DNA from: Nilaparvata lugens
Lineage: Eukaryota; Arthropoda; Insecta; Hemiptera; Delphacidae
Assembly: GCF_014356525.2 (NCBI RefSeq)
Contig: NC_052504.1
Coordinates: 64,286,761 to 64,350,760, forward strand
Reading direction: 5' to 3'
Length of the DNA: 64,000 nucleotides
The translations under genes were made by a program, and so were the position numbers. Below, in pieces: positions 1 through 12,600 of this stretch. Position 1 is the first letter of the stretch; each line of letters begins with the position of its first letter. Below the pieces are notes generated by a model. It saw nothing but the letters and a program-made list of their open reading frames with translations, did not search any database and was not told where the DNA came from.

Positions 1-339
1 AGCCGTTGAACTTTTGTAATCATTCAATCAGGTACTTAGTGCCGGTTGCAAAAAAAGCCGAGTTATTTTTAATCCTGATTAATTCCATTAGATCCATCTT
101 TTTGTAATGGTCTTCTTTGATTTGGTTCACGTGAAATTAATCAGGATTAAAATTTAACCGGCTTTGTGCAACCGGGCCTTTGTTAGGGAAATTTTTGCAT
201 TCCTTTGTGAATTAAACTCAATTTACTGTGATTGGATAGATCATTTCTGTATGGACTATGAATGTTATTATAATTTCTTCTTTCGTAATACATTTTTTAT
301 GCTTTTGTACTCCAGAGCGAAGCTCGGTCCTTGATATTG
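1..339 (+). repeat. 3' part of a Helitron-like dispersed repeat carrying a MITE
   Basis: This stretch matches the reverse complement of 27451-27795 along its whole length, so it is a second copy of one dispersed family, cut by the window edge. It ends with a short hairpin (GAGCGAAGCTC, 313-323) followed by CGGTCCTTGATATT. The other copies end CGGTGCCCCGATATT. Inside, 41-177 is a small palindromic element with ends GCCGGTTGCA and TGCAACCGGGC and inner arms TTAATCCTGATTAATT and AATTAATCAGGATTAA. It has no coding capacity. It lies in the first visible intron of the TASK channel gene. Confidence 0.7.
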
Positions 340-705
340 ATAAGTTATGCTCAATCTAATAGAATCTATAAGGATTATGTTGCTATTTTGTTAATAGCTT
401 TGGTGTAAACGCAGCTTTATTCAGCCTGGATTCAAAAAGTTATTTTTCTGCATTTACTCTTGGTGCGGTTTGCATAATTCGAGGTTGAGTGGTAGAGAGG
501 ACTTTAAAGTTCCAACTCCGCCAAATAAAGAATAATTTTTCATTTCATTTCACAGTGCCATTTCAAACTGGATAAAATCCATATAAATCAAGTCTCGTTT
601 GTTATAACGTGAATAATTTTATTTCATCTGGTAACTAGCTGATTGATTTCAGTTTGAGATTCAACTCTGTGCTAACGGCCATAGGTGGAAAAAGAGATTA
701 TGCTA

Positions 706-1064
<359 letters not shown>

Positions 1065-1369
1065 CTGAACAAAAAAATCAACAAATAAAAAAAAAACTCA
1101 CAACTAACCTAAATCATTATTCATATCACCCAGAATACTATAATGAAACTTCAAGAGGATTAGATTACCGCAATCAATCAGATCTTCATTAACAAGTAAA
1201 CGAGTAGATTCAATAAATATTTCTTAGACATGATGGTTTCTTGATTATTCTGAACTGCTTTGTATCAATACACTGGTTTAATGTTTTATACAACGACACG
1301 TCGTTGTGATGTGTGTGTAATGTGTTGTAATGTTTTGTATGAAACATTAAAACAGTGTATTTCAAAAGC

Positions 1370-1640
1370 TGCGTACACATAAACGCGCCTCCAACCCGCA
1401 CCGAGCACGCTCCGCCCTCGTACCGCACTCGTACCGCCCTCGTTCCTCCATCAAACCACAGTCGCTCCGCCCCCGCACCCATCATGAACGTTACGGAAAA
1501 TGTTAGATCTTCTCGCGTTCCCCGGTCGAACCACTGTTGCTCCCCGGTCGATCATCAATCGCTCTGCTGGAGTGACGTTCGGTTGCGGAGCAGAGCGAAA
1601 GTCTGTACGCACCTTATGACAACCAATTCGTAGAAAATCG
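1370..1640. other. GC- and CpG-rich block upstream of the TASK exon
   Basis: This stretch is clearly richer in C and CpG than its surroundings. It has imperfect repeats of a CTCGTACCGC-like unit (about 1419-1444) and GCTCCGC words. It could be a proximal promoter of the minus-strand TASK gene or part of a repeat, since similar GCTCCGCTCTGCGG words recur near 4240-4256. No TATA box or other decisive promoter element was recognised. Confidence 0.25.
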
Positions 1641-3437
1641 TTAAAACTAGTCATATTAGTCGTATACTAACGGAATGGACGTGACGGAATTATATTATGA
1701 AACTTAGGGTAGGCAGGGGTGTAGGTTCATCTTTTGTGCTTATAGTAAGTGAGTCACCTATAAGTTTATTTTTTGGTTTCCTATTCTTTAAAATAACTTT
1801 TTAAAAAATCGATGTGTGTTTAGACTGGCTTAACCTTTCTATTCACAGCTCATTCCTAATCTAGGTGAACATCAATTCTGGTGAATGAATAAACTATTGT
1901 ACTGTAATAGCCTATTTATAATGAGTCGAATAGATCACTTGATTATTGTGAATTATTCGAATGTTTAATTATCCTTATGACTCTTATGATATTAATGATA
2001 GAATGGATTTCATGAATACCAAATAAATTCAGTGCATCGAAATCTTCACACTGTCATCTAGTTAACATATTTTGAAACATCATAGGCCAACTTTCCACTA
2101 CAGCAATTAAGTTCAATGGAAATTGTACCCTTGAATGTAATAAGTTTATGTGAAGGAGAAAAATAAGAGTGATGTGATGCACTTATTGATGAAGCTGTAG
2201 TTTATTACGTTGCAATCTAATAAGAACGTGTACTCAGATGACTTATGACTGCAACTGAGGGCTTCACAAGGTCAAATAAACACTCCACTACATCAGCTCA
2301 AGGGGATGGGATAGTCAATAAGTTGTCCGAATGCTTTCCATCCCAGGTAATCATCTTAAAAGTGATCTTCCCTGATGGAACAGGAATATTCTAATTTGAT
2401 TCGTAGTTGTGTTGTAGAATGAATGGACTTTCACTATCATCAAAAAACACTAAGAAGCCTGCTTGTAATTGATTTTGATCTGGCAATAGCCTCCATTGAT
2501 AGATTCATATTCCTTGATAAACTCGATTATCGACTTTCTGAACTTGGAATTGAAGGAAGGAAAAACCAGAGGTCCCAAAACCATCCCCTCTATGCATGGA
2601 ATAGAAGCTCCTCGTAAATTGTTTCAACAACATTGTTAAAAATTACCTTATAAGAAATGTTATGTTCAAACAATTATTGTATACTGGCCTTTTAACACAA
2701 TAATAAAATCTCATCTGCATTAAGTCAATAGTGATCTAGAGAAGAACATTTTCAATTAAAAAGTTTGTAATGAAATATCAAACTAGTTCAATAGTTGAGG
2801 TTGACTTACTCAAGATAAAGCTTACAGATTGTCACATCTGTGAAAAATTATTTGACTTTCGGAAACAAACAATAATTTTCATGAATGTTCTTAAAAAAAA
2901 TTGATTTCTTTCCTTCAATGACGGACTCTGAATTGAAAGCTGGAATGTGTTCATTATGATATGGGTTGGGCGTGTACCAGTATATATGGTGCGGCAAATC
3001 CTGAGAATACCGCACGTGAGTAATTAAAAGCGAACAACGTCGTACCGCCAGGGACGGAAATCCGGCAGCTCAAAAGGCAGGCTCACAGATCATAGATTGC
3101 GCCACCGTCGTCGAATGCCGCCAAATTGTATTGGTTATACATTAAAGACCTCTCAGCCTCAAGCGATTTGTGTGATCATCTTTTGTTTTGACGTCTGTCA
3201 ACTTCCAGCTTTGAGCTTGCTCCTCTCCCCACAATCCCCATCACCCTCCTCCAGAGAGCTCCACAATCATAATAGAAATGTTAGCTTTGGATTGCTTTCA
3301 CTCGTTCAAAATGCCAAAGAACTTTGCCAACGGAAAAAGTAATTCGTCAAAACAATTTCATTTTCCATTGTTTTTTACTTTTTGACATCGTTTACAATTT
3401 CAACTTTTTCGGAAACAACATGAGTACGGTCACATAT
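1641..3437. other. Intergenic or intronic sequence, nothing recognised
   Basis: AT-rich sequence with only short chance open frames. A moderately GC-richer patch at about 2985-3280 gave no recognisable protein in any frame. Confidence 0.5.
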
Positions 3438-3647
3438 TTAGGCTTGTCGCAAATTGGGACGCACCGCGACGTGACATGAAGTGAAGAGAGTCTGCTAGAT
3501 GAGTAAATATCATGTAATCATATTATACTCTTAACATGTGCTAGTTTCGTCTCAATGTTAACACTATAATATGATAATAATGATATCTAGCAGACTCACA
3601 TCACGTCATGTCACGTCGCGTCGCGTCTCAATTTGCGACAAGCCTAA
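3438..3647. mobile_element. Palindromic MITE, about 210 bp
   Basis: The two ends are inverted copies. The left begins TTAGGCTTGTCGCAAATTG and the right ends CAATTTGCGACAAGCCTAA (with one-base differences). Matching GACGTGACATGA / TCATGTCACGTC segments and a central AGTCTGCTAGAT / ATCTAGCAGACT pair lie inside. The centre is AT-rich. There is no coding capacity, so this is a non-autonomous DNA element. A shorter relative lies at 42946-43064. Confidence 0.8.
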
Positions 3648-5847
3648 CCGAGGATGATTGTTTTTCAATGAGTCTATATATAATCTATAGCGTTCCAGTG
3701 TACTCGATCAACTTATGTTCTAAGCATTCGACGGCAAATCAAATTCTAGAGTAAAAATATTCTATCAGTGTTGAAGTGGTATAGTTTGAAATCCTCTCTT
3801 GTCCTAATGTGCTAAGCCATTGATTATGGATAACAAGAAAAACATTAGTGACTCTAACCAACTATTTATGTTTATGTCAGTGAGGGATTGTATGATTGGA
3901 ACTGGAATAGTTCGATAGCGCTAGAATGTGGTGGAAAAAGATTCTTTTCGAGACACATAGGAATTCATGCGTTGAATTTGCGGTGTGCAATGTGTCAAAA
4001 GTTCAGGATAATGGTATTTTTCAGTGTTCAATGGTGAAAAAACAGATCGTTGGATAAAGTACGTGCATAATAGAAAGAGAACTGATGTCGAAGCGAAAAT
4101 GTATGAAATTCAAATCAACTTTTTATTTTCTATTATGCGGTGAGCCAAGAACAAATCCCCGTCGAGAGGAGACGGTAGGCGAATGAATAGAAGGCAGCTC
4201 GTCTGTATATCCTAAGATCATCCGCGTTTACATTCCAGTCCGCTCCGCTCTGCGGCTCACACAAAACATAAAATCGATCCAAACAAGGTCATGCTACTGG
4301 TACAGAGTGTAACAGAATCCTTCTCTATTCATACTGCTACAAGCTCATGTCTCAACTGCAACTGATTGACGACGGATCCATCCAATCGAGATAAATTTAA
4401 AGGGGAAATTGAGGAGAGGAAGGAAAATAAATTGACGAATACAACGAAATTAATCATACATTGAAATAAGATTGTTGGGCAATTTCCAACCGCGTTGATT
4501 TCTTTAATAGGTTTTAAATACAATAATGAGAAGTACTTGAGCACAATGTGTATTGCATCTATGCAATTCAGATTACTAATGGAAACATTCCTATACGGTG
4601 ATCTTGCAATATGAAAGAAGCTGAAGAATTATTCTCTCCTTGATTCAATTACTTTTGCTGTAAATTTCCTGGAGCTAATTTTCATGGAGTTTTGATTATG
4701 TTGTGACAATCTAGATACTGATGTATTCTTCAATCTACAAGGTGAAATCATAGAGGAAATATGGAGAGCTTAAGTTGTCACTTGTCAGTGGTGAATTTAT
4801 TGGAAAACTGCTGAAATCGTTCGAATTTGAATACTACTTCATAATTTATCGACTATAATAATATAGTAGCAAAAAACATGCACGCTAGTGTTATTTCATA
4901 TCACTGATATTATTCACAGTGCCTCAATAGGCTAGGATCTCACTGATGACATGCAAATGACACCAGTTTACAAAACGTTCAGTCAATTTCAGTTAGTTGT
5001 GGCTATGCTGATGTGTGGAAGCTCCTCAGTCAAAGTTTACACTCGTGTGTTCACTTATGTGTGGGTCTTGCCTATCTGTGATAGTGTTGCCCATACTCGA
5101 CAAACAGTTTAGACATTTATATCACGTAGCCAAGTAAACATTGCAGTCACGTTTATTCAGCCCTTTTCATTTGGGAAAAGCCAGCTTAGTTTCAGTCTCC
5201 AATGAGAACCTGCAGTCTCTGAGCCCTGAAAATCAACACTTTCGAAATGAAATGCTCTCTGATTTGTTAACGCAAATACGAGAGAGCCGAAAGTGCTCTT
5301 TAACCCATTGATCAACAAGATTAACGAGGGTCTAGGCTTCTTCAGGCATGGACCACTTTTGGCCAAGTTAATGTTGTTGTCCTGCTATTTTCACTTGTAA
5401 ACAACAAAAAGAGCTAATGATTTTGCTCAGAAGTTCCAAACATGAATGAAAAAGTCCGTCCTCTCTAACCAACAATTCTCCTAACTCTAGGGTACGGCAT
5501 TCACATGCTTCCGCGTTCAATCCAACCGATGGATGACGTATTTCCAAAAACAAACTTATTGTTGAAAAAGTAATTTATTATTTCCGCAGTGCCTTCTGCG
5601 TGGTGGAATCTTAAATTTTGTCAGTAATATTTATTGTGAATCAATAGTTGAAACAAAAAAAGTTTTTTTTCCAACTACTTATGTACGAGAGTAAATACAG
5701 TAACTCAAATGCTGGTATGGCTGAATCATTACCGGGAAAAATAAATGAGTAATGCTTTAGATTTTTACTGCAATTGAAGACCTTTTCAATCAACTTAATT
5801 ATATTCTAGATCATAGTATTAAAACTTGATTCCCAACTTAATACCCA
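3648..5847. other. Intergenic sequence, nothing recognised
   Basis: AT-rich sequence. A GC-richer patch at 4140-4260 contains GTGAGCC and GGCTCAC words in inverted orientation, which may be a small decayed repeat. The minus-strand open frames at 5157-5553 do not resemble any family I know. Confidence 0.45.
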
Positions 5848-6150
5848 TCTATATAAATAAAAATCGAGCCTCAAATTTTGACGTTCAATAACTTTGACAA
5901 CGAATTTGATGATTTTTTTAGTTGTGTTCGATATGTTCAGGACCAGGTTTATGGCCTATCAAATTTATAATCCGACTTCAGGACTCTTTCCTACGGTCCT
6001 TCAAAGTTTACATGTAATCCTTATGGAAGAAGATTTGTGAGCTGGCCACACACAGAAATAAAAATCAGCTGTTATAATCATCCAACAGCCGTCGATAAAT
6101 TGTAGACAAGAGTGTGTGCTCCTCCATAACCGCCCATGTATTTTATTCTA
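5848..6150 (+). mobile_element. Helitron-type 5' end fragment
   Basis: The sequence starting TCTATATAAATAAAAATCG right after an A has the form of an insect Helitron 5' terminus (insertion between A and T). The body is non-coding. I could not find a convincing 3' hairpin plus CTRR end, so the right limit is a guess. Confidence 0.4.
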
Positions 6151-7134
6151 AACCCCCCGACTAAAAACAAAATGACTATTCTGTGTGTAACCATCCAGCA
6201 GTGCGGCCTCAGGTTAAAGACATTGCTTTGCTTCGAATAATTGTGCTGTCTTCGGTGTTTAGAATTAATTGATTTTCAGTAGATCATTTATTTTGGAGTT
6301 GGATAATTATCTATATGAATGAAATCCATTAAAATCCCCCGAAGCCAGTTACTTATTCAAATATCAGTTACTCATTCAGTAACATTTATATTAGTAAAAG
6401 TTATTACATATTTTAGTTATTCGGTTACTTATTCAGACTTATTAATCGATCTTTTTCAATACTTCACCGAGAATGGTAATAGGCCTATTTTCAATTCTTC
6501 TAGATTTCAGTAGGTCAAGTTTTTATTTGGACCCTTGCGGAGCATGAGTTACCTGCAAGCAATTTGAAGTACTTATTGAAAAGAGTAATCAATTTTGTAC
6601 CATTGATTTCTATCGAAACCCTCGATTCTCCAATCATAATATATTCCGACATCTCTTACCAATTATTCAAAAAGTTTTTGAAGAAATTAATTTCCCAGCT
6701 ACTTTCCAAGGTCATGCATTAGATTTTTTATAAGAGTTTTAAATTCCCTGCATGTTTTGAGTAAGTGAAAGGAGTGAACGGGGGAGCACATGTGATTTAT
6801 TTAAAAATATAGCATAGCGAGATCAATTAATTTGTCAGTTATGATTTATGATTTTATCGTACACGCACATGTAAGAGTATGCTGAACTGATTATTTGGTC
6901 AATAAAAAATAATAGGATGGTCTGGATTTGAGGATTGTTAGTATGGGTTATAGATTTTGAGGTGTGCATCCAGCTAAAGTTTGTTACTTAAACTATTTGA
7001 CGGTACGAAGCTCGCCGAGCCAGCAATAAAATCATATCAATCTGAAAAAAAACCTCCCTTATTTTTATGCTGAAAATACTACTTAACACCTGTTTGAAGT
7101 TATAATTTTAGTTATTATTTATCATAAAAATCCT
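6151..7134. other. Intergenic sequence, nothing recognised
   Basis: AT-rich sequence without recognisable coding or repeat structure, apart from alternating AT-rich runs around 6350-6440. Confidence 0.4.
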
Positions 7135-8528
7135 TATAGTCCAGTCAACGAAAGAATATAGAGGGAAAAGTATGACCCTGCAGCTGTTTTATGGATAGTA
7201 AGGAGGTAAACATATTAAAAGTCCTCACTCCTAACCCCTGTGCTGAGGGTGTAGGGGTGGTTTGAAAATATCTTATTTTGGTTTTCTGCACATATCTCGA
7301 ACAATATGCGTCTTTCGGGAATTTCTGTCGAATACAAAATTAAAGCTTACAAATTAGCCTACAAGTTTCATGTGTAGCATTTTCCCATTTGGTTTTCTAG
7401 GTATGAGCTCTCGGAGGAGTTACATTTTAAAGAAAAACCCTTCCGGCTCCGATTTTCTCATCGATTTGGCCATATAACTTTTTAACGATTGATTGAAAAA
7501 ATCCGTGCTAATCATGAGCATCATATAAGAGCGATAATAGATAATCATGAGCATGCTAAAATAGAGGATCATATTCTCTTCAATTTCATCTATTATTTCA
7601 CGCATCTCCCTACGATTGTTGCAGTCGTTATAGTGTTGACTGTAAAATTTTCAGTTTTACAATAATAAATAAATTGACAGGGAAATTTGGAGGGAACGTT
7701 TGGAACACTGAATTTAACTTCGCAGCTTTGTTTGGATTAGTTAGAAGGTAAACATATCAAAAGTCCTCATCCCTACGCCTTGTGCTTAAGGGATGAGGGT
7801 GGTTTAAAAGTTTAGTTTTTTCATTTCTGGCTTACACGCATGAGATAATTCATTTCAGCGACATGACTAAATAAACAAAAATCAAGCTAGATAAACTTTC
7901 TACAAGTATTGTTCAGTAGAGTAGAAATCGTTACGGATGGACTTGTAGGCTAATTTGTAAGCTTTAATTATGTATTCGACAGAAATTACCGAAAGACGCA
8001 TATTATTGTTCGAGATATGTGCGAAAAGTGTCAGATAAGCGCTTGTAGTGGAGAGTTGTGTTCTATTTAGCTCCGTGTTTAGTGTTCGATTTCAATTAAT
8101 AAGAAGAAGTGAATCACAAAAATTGTGCGAAGTTTGTTGAGTTAATGTACTGTGTACCTTTTGCATAAGTATCAGTTTTGGCTATTGAACAAGTAATAAG
8201 TTAAAGTCATTTCAATCTATAATATTCATAGTTGAGGTTAGGTTTTAGCTTGTTGAAACCAATAGCATTATTCCGAAGAAGCTATGAACTGAAGAAAGAG
8301 AATTGGACTTTGTACCGTACAATGCAGCCGTCGGCTACAGCAAGGTGAGAGTGGTGTTATCTCGTGAAATGTTTCTCCGTCGTTGTTTACGTTTGAAAGT
8401 AAAGAATCTCTTATCATATCACTTACTGGTCATCCATCTGACGAGATTAGTTCATTGCTATAGGAAACTATTTAATCATTTTCCAAGCCAAATTGGTCAT
8501 TCATTCATCTACGAAATAATTACTCAAT

Positions 8529-9296
8529 ATGGAAGCAAAAGTGGATGAGATTCTTAATAAATTAGACAGCTTAGAAGAGAAAATTGATAATATCTCAAGC
8601 AAATTTAATGAGGATTTGGAAAATCTCAAGAAAGAAGTAGAAGAGATGAAATCTCAAATGAAAATGGAGCGAGAACAAAAAGAAAACTACTATAGAAGTA
8701 GGAATGTAATATTTTTTGGTGTAAGAGGTGTTACTAATTATTGGATTCTGAGAGAAGAGATAATTAGAATGTTAACTTATGTAGGTGTCGACATCAGAAA
8801 TCATGATATAGATAAATTGAAACGACTGAACCCTACCAAAGATGACGGACCAATTAGAGTGACATTCACGTCGACTTATACTAGGAATGAAGTACTGAAG
8901 AAAAAATTCAAGTTATCGAAAGAGAAAGACTTCGAACATGTAAGAATAAAGGAGGATCTGGACATCAACATTCGCGACATCAGGAAAGAGCTCTATCCGT
9001 TTATGATTGACTGCAAATATCAAGGGAAGAGGGTTTCTATGAAAAAGGATAAACTAATAGTAGAGGGAGAGATCTTCAGCCTCTAGAAATTGAAAGAATT
9101 GAATATCAATGATAAGAAGAGAATGAGAAGTGAGGAAAATTCTCCCATTGCGAAAGATAACTACAATCCTAACAACTTGAAAAACGACAACGCAAGACTA
9201 GTGAAGAAAAAGAACACCATGGAAGCTTATATCACATCTAAAGGAAGAGACAGAAGAAATGAGGCGAGCACACAGGAGCCATCTCGATCACAATAG
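8529..9296 (+). pseudogene. LINE ORF1, RNA-binding-type protein, one in-frame stop
   Basis: The frame begins at ATG 8529. It opens with a heptad-rich, charged coiled coil (about residues 1-55), followed by an RRM-like segment containing NVIFFGV (about residue 60) and IRVTF (about residue 113). This is the layout of LINE ORF1 nucleic-acid chaperones. TAG at 9084-9086 stops it at 185 residues, but the same frame continues for another ~70 codons, with a strongly basic, lysine-rich tail containing KKRMRSEENSP. This suggests the TAG is a nonsense mutation rather than the native end. The clade's ORF1 proteins vary, so family-level naming is not secure. Confidence 0.65.
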
Positions 9297-9326
9297 CAAT
9301 CACGAGTTGGAGCTACAGTAAGGAAT

Positions 9327-12258
9327 ATGGATAACAAAACGAAACACATATTTAAGGATCTTGGGAAGGACATGATAACTATTGGAAAAAATGAACAGTT
9401 AGATATTAAACTATACACATACAATTTTAGATCTCTCAGGGAGAATTGGAGAGTTGAACAACTATTAGAAGAATTAGAGAACGTGGAATGGGACATCATG
9501 GGACTCGCAGAAGTAAGAAGAGATGGCGAAATGTGTTTAATGATGGAAAATTATGTGATGCTGTATACAAATGGAAATGGACCATCAGCTGGAACAGGAT
9601 TTTTGATAAATAATATATCGAAGAAGAAAATCATAAGCTTCAAGCAATACACTCACAGAATTTCTGTTATTATTTGGAAACTTCAAAATCACTTAAAGGG
9701 GAGAATGAAAATAATACAAGTTTACGCGCCAACATCAGCATCAACCGAAGAAGAAATTGAAGAGTTCTACGGAGATCTGGAAGAGGCTATGGAAAATGAC
9801 TTATGCAGGTACAACATAATTATGGGTGATCTAAACGCAAAAATAGGGAAGAACGATGGAGAGAGATGTGTTGGAAAATATGGATACGGCGACAGGAACG
9901 AACGTGGAGAGCGACTGGTTGAATATGTTGAAGGCAAAAACATGTTTATAATGAACTCATTTTTCCAGAAAAATGAAGAAAGAAAATGGACTTGGGTGAT
10001 TCCCAGACGGTGCAACAAGGAATGAAATAGATTTTTTTTATCGTGGATAAGAAGTGTATTGTTCAGGATGTGGATACAGAAGACAAAATAAATACCGGAA
10101 GTGATCATAGACCTGTAAGAATTGAGTTAAAAGTAAAAGAAAACCGAAGAAGATATCAGGAAAAAAGATTCACAAGACTAAGTACAGACGTTTTGAAAAG
10201 TTTAGCGTTTGAGGAGAAACTACAAATGAACTTGATTGAAGAAACGATTGATGAATTCGATGATTTAGAGATGCTTACAAACAAACAGACAAACGCTCTT
10301 AAAAAAACAAGACAAATGCTAGGCAAAGAAAAAGAGAACAAGAAAAGGAAATTACCAAGGGAAATTACTAAAAAGAAGTAAATTACTAAAAAAAAGTAGT
10401 AAATTACTGGAGAAAAGAAGGAAATTGAAACGATTTGGAAGAGAAAAAATAGAATTCAGCGAAACCTCAAAGCTTATAAGGAGAAAATGGAACGAATGGA
10501 CAAACAGGAGGAAAATATCTGATTTAGAAGAGACTATCAAGCTCGGCAATAGCATCAAGCAATTCAATAGGCTACAGCAACTTGGTAGAAACACGATGAT
10601 TGCTATGAAGAATGAAGATGGAATCGAAGTGAGAGAAATAGAATGAATATTAGGAATCATCTGTGATTTTTATCAGAAGCTCTACCATGCCGATGGATGT
10701 GAAGAGGACGTTTTTGGTTCAGGAAGTGAAGAGCAGCAGAGGAACGAAGGTGGAGATGAAGAATACCCGCCTATTATGAAAATCGAGGTGAAGCGAGCAG
10801 TTGATCGCCTAAAGGAAGGGAAAGCAGGCGGCCCGGATGGAATCACCAACGAAAACCTGAAAGCAGGCGGAAATGCTGTCATCGAAATATTGACAAAGCT
10901 ATACGATACATGTCTCAGGTGCGCCAGAATTCCAGAAATATGGTTAAAAGCCAGCCTGATACTGCTCTTCAAGAAAGGTGATAGGAAGGAAATTAAGAAC
11001 TATCGGCCGATAAGTCTTCTATCCAGTATATATAAAGTATTTATATCGGTTATAACGCATCGGATAGACAATTACCTGACTGAATCAACTTCTGTCGATC
11101 AAACTGGCTTCAAAAAGAACTTCTCAACCCTGGACAACATACTTGTATTGCTGGAGCTGATAAGGAACTCGAAAGACTATAAATTCCCTCTGGTTCTGCT
11201 ATTTATAGATTTTGAGAAAGCGTTCGACAGTGTCACAACAAAATCCGTATTAGAAACACTCTCTGGACTTGGTATAAGTGGGAAATATCTAGATTTATTC
11301 AAGTTCATCTATGACAGAATGAAAATCGAGTTCAAATTGAGAGGAAAAGGAAAAGTCGTGGAAGTGAGAAGAGGATTAAGGCAAGGCGAAATTCCATCAG
11401 CCAAAATATTCAACGCAGTCCTTGAAACATGCTTCAGAAATCTGAATTGGAATGAGTGGAATAAATGTCAATGGTAGAAAATTGAACACCTTGAAATTTG
11501 CAGATGATGTTGTGCTAATTGGAAGTAGCACAGAAGAAGTTCGCTACATGCTGATGGACCTAATCGGAGAGACAAAGAAACTTGGACTGAAGGTGAATTT
11601 TAACAAGTCTGAAATCATGACATTCAACTGCGCAGAAGAGGAAATAAAACTGGAGGAAGAAATAATAGAAAATGTTAAAAATTTTATCTACTTGGGGCAG
11701 AAGATTGGAAGAGGCAGTCAATGGGGAGAGATCACCCGGAGAGTTGCGTTGGGCTGGTCAATGTTTAATCGATTCAAGTACCTGTTTCGATCAAAAATCG
11801 ACATGAGTAGGAAAATAAAATTATTCCAAATGTGCGTCATTCCAGTAATATTGTACGGTTGTGGAACTTGGACACTGAATGAGAAATTGATGAAGAAGCT
11901 CAGAACTACTGTGAGAGCGATGGAAAGGATAATGATTGGGGTGACAAGGAAGGACAGGAAAAGAAATACATGGGTCAGGAATGTGACGAAAATTGACGAT
12001 ATTGGCAGAACAATTGTAGAAAGGAAATGGAATTGGGCTGGCCATATAGTTCGAACAAGAAACGAAAGATGGACAAGAGGAATATTGGACTGGTACCCAC
12101 GAACAAGGAAAAGGAGCAGAGGAAGACCAAATTACCGATGGGACGAGGAGTTCCGACGAGTATGCGGCGGAGCAACCTGGAAGAGAGTCGCACAAGAAAG
12201 ACAGGAGTGGGAGAGGATGAAAAACGTCTTCAAGGAGGTCTGGCTCTACAGGCAATGA
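9327..12258 (+). pseudogene. LINE ORF2, endonuclease and reverse transcriptase, broken
   Basis: The frame starts at ATG 9327. The N-terminal APE-type endonuclease shows the AEVRR metal-site region, the catalytic GDLNAKIG, and SDHRPV near 10100. Two frameshifts lie near 10000-10045, at a T-run. A linker follows, with stops near 10380 and a TGA at 10644-10646. The reverse transcriptase resumes in the same frame as 10425-10646: GGPDGIT, NYRPISLL, the motif A aspartate in FIDFEKAFDSV, then a frameshift near 11455, then the FADD active site near 11500. In motif B the usual GDVLSP-like stretch reads GEIPSA. The C-terminus (RSRGRPNYRWDEEF) is typical of RTE-like elements. At least five lesions make it inactive. 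Confidence 0.85.
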
Positions 12259-12600
12259 ACGAAGGACACTCAATTGATCCTAAAAAAAGGATACCCCAGC
12301 AGCTGCTAAATTGCCAATAATGAAAACAAAAAAATATGTATGTAGAATGTAAATAATTTGTAATTTTTTGCAATAAAAGGGTTATTTATTTATTTATTTA
12401 TTATGTGCGAAAAAACAATATATGATACTTTCAAACCACCCCACCCCCTCAGCACAGGGGGTAGGAGTGAGAACTTTTGATATGTTTACCTCCTTACTAT
12501 TCTTAAAAGTGATGCAGGGTCAAAAACTGTGTTCCAAACTTTTTCCACTATACCTTTTTTTGAGAATTCGTTGCCTGGACTTTTAGGCAGTAACGGAATA

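Larger units (their letters stand above)
8028..12401 (+). mobile_element. Full-length RTE-like non-LTR retrotransposon (inactive)
   Basis: The element is a LINE of 4374 bp flanked by the 12-bp duplication TATGTGCGAAAA (8016-8027 and 12402-12413). Order: a ~500-bp leader, ORF1 (8529-9296), ORF2 (9327-12258) with endonuclease, reverse transcriptase and C-terminal zone, a short 3' UTR with AATAAA at 12372, and a terminal TTTA repeat. A short tandem repeat in place of poly(A), together with the protein features, fits the RTE/BovB clade. The clean duplication and complete 5' end show a normal full-length insertion. Both reading frames are now broken, so this copy cannot move by itself. Confidence 0.85.
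7135..12600. repeat. Older inverted-repeat element interrupted by the RTE-like LINE
   Basis: A segment around the words AGTAAGGAGGTAAACATAT and CCTGTGCTGAGGG occurs three times: direct at about 7150-7270, direct and more diverged at about 7690-7815, and inverted at about 12425-12590. Separately, 7285-7370 is inverted at 7940-8027. Removing the LINE at 8028-12401 joins the flanks into one ~1.1-kb element whose two ends are inverted copies. It is non-coding and was present before the LINE arrived. Confidence 0.65.

Noticed and set aside
5157..5553. Two adjacent minus-strand open frames
   Set aside because: No recognised family and no splice evidence.
7420..7605. 61-codon minus-strand open frame with hydrophobic residues
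   Set aside because: It lies inside the older inverted-repeat element and looks like AT-rich chance coding.
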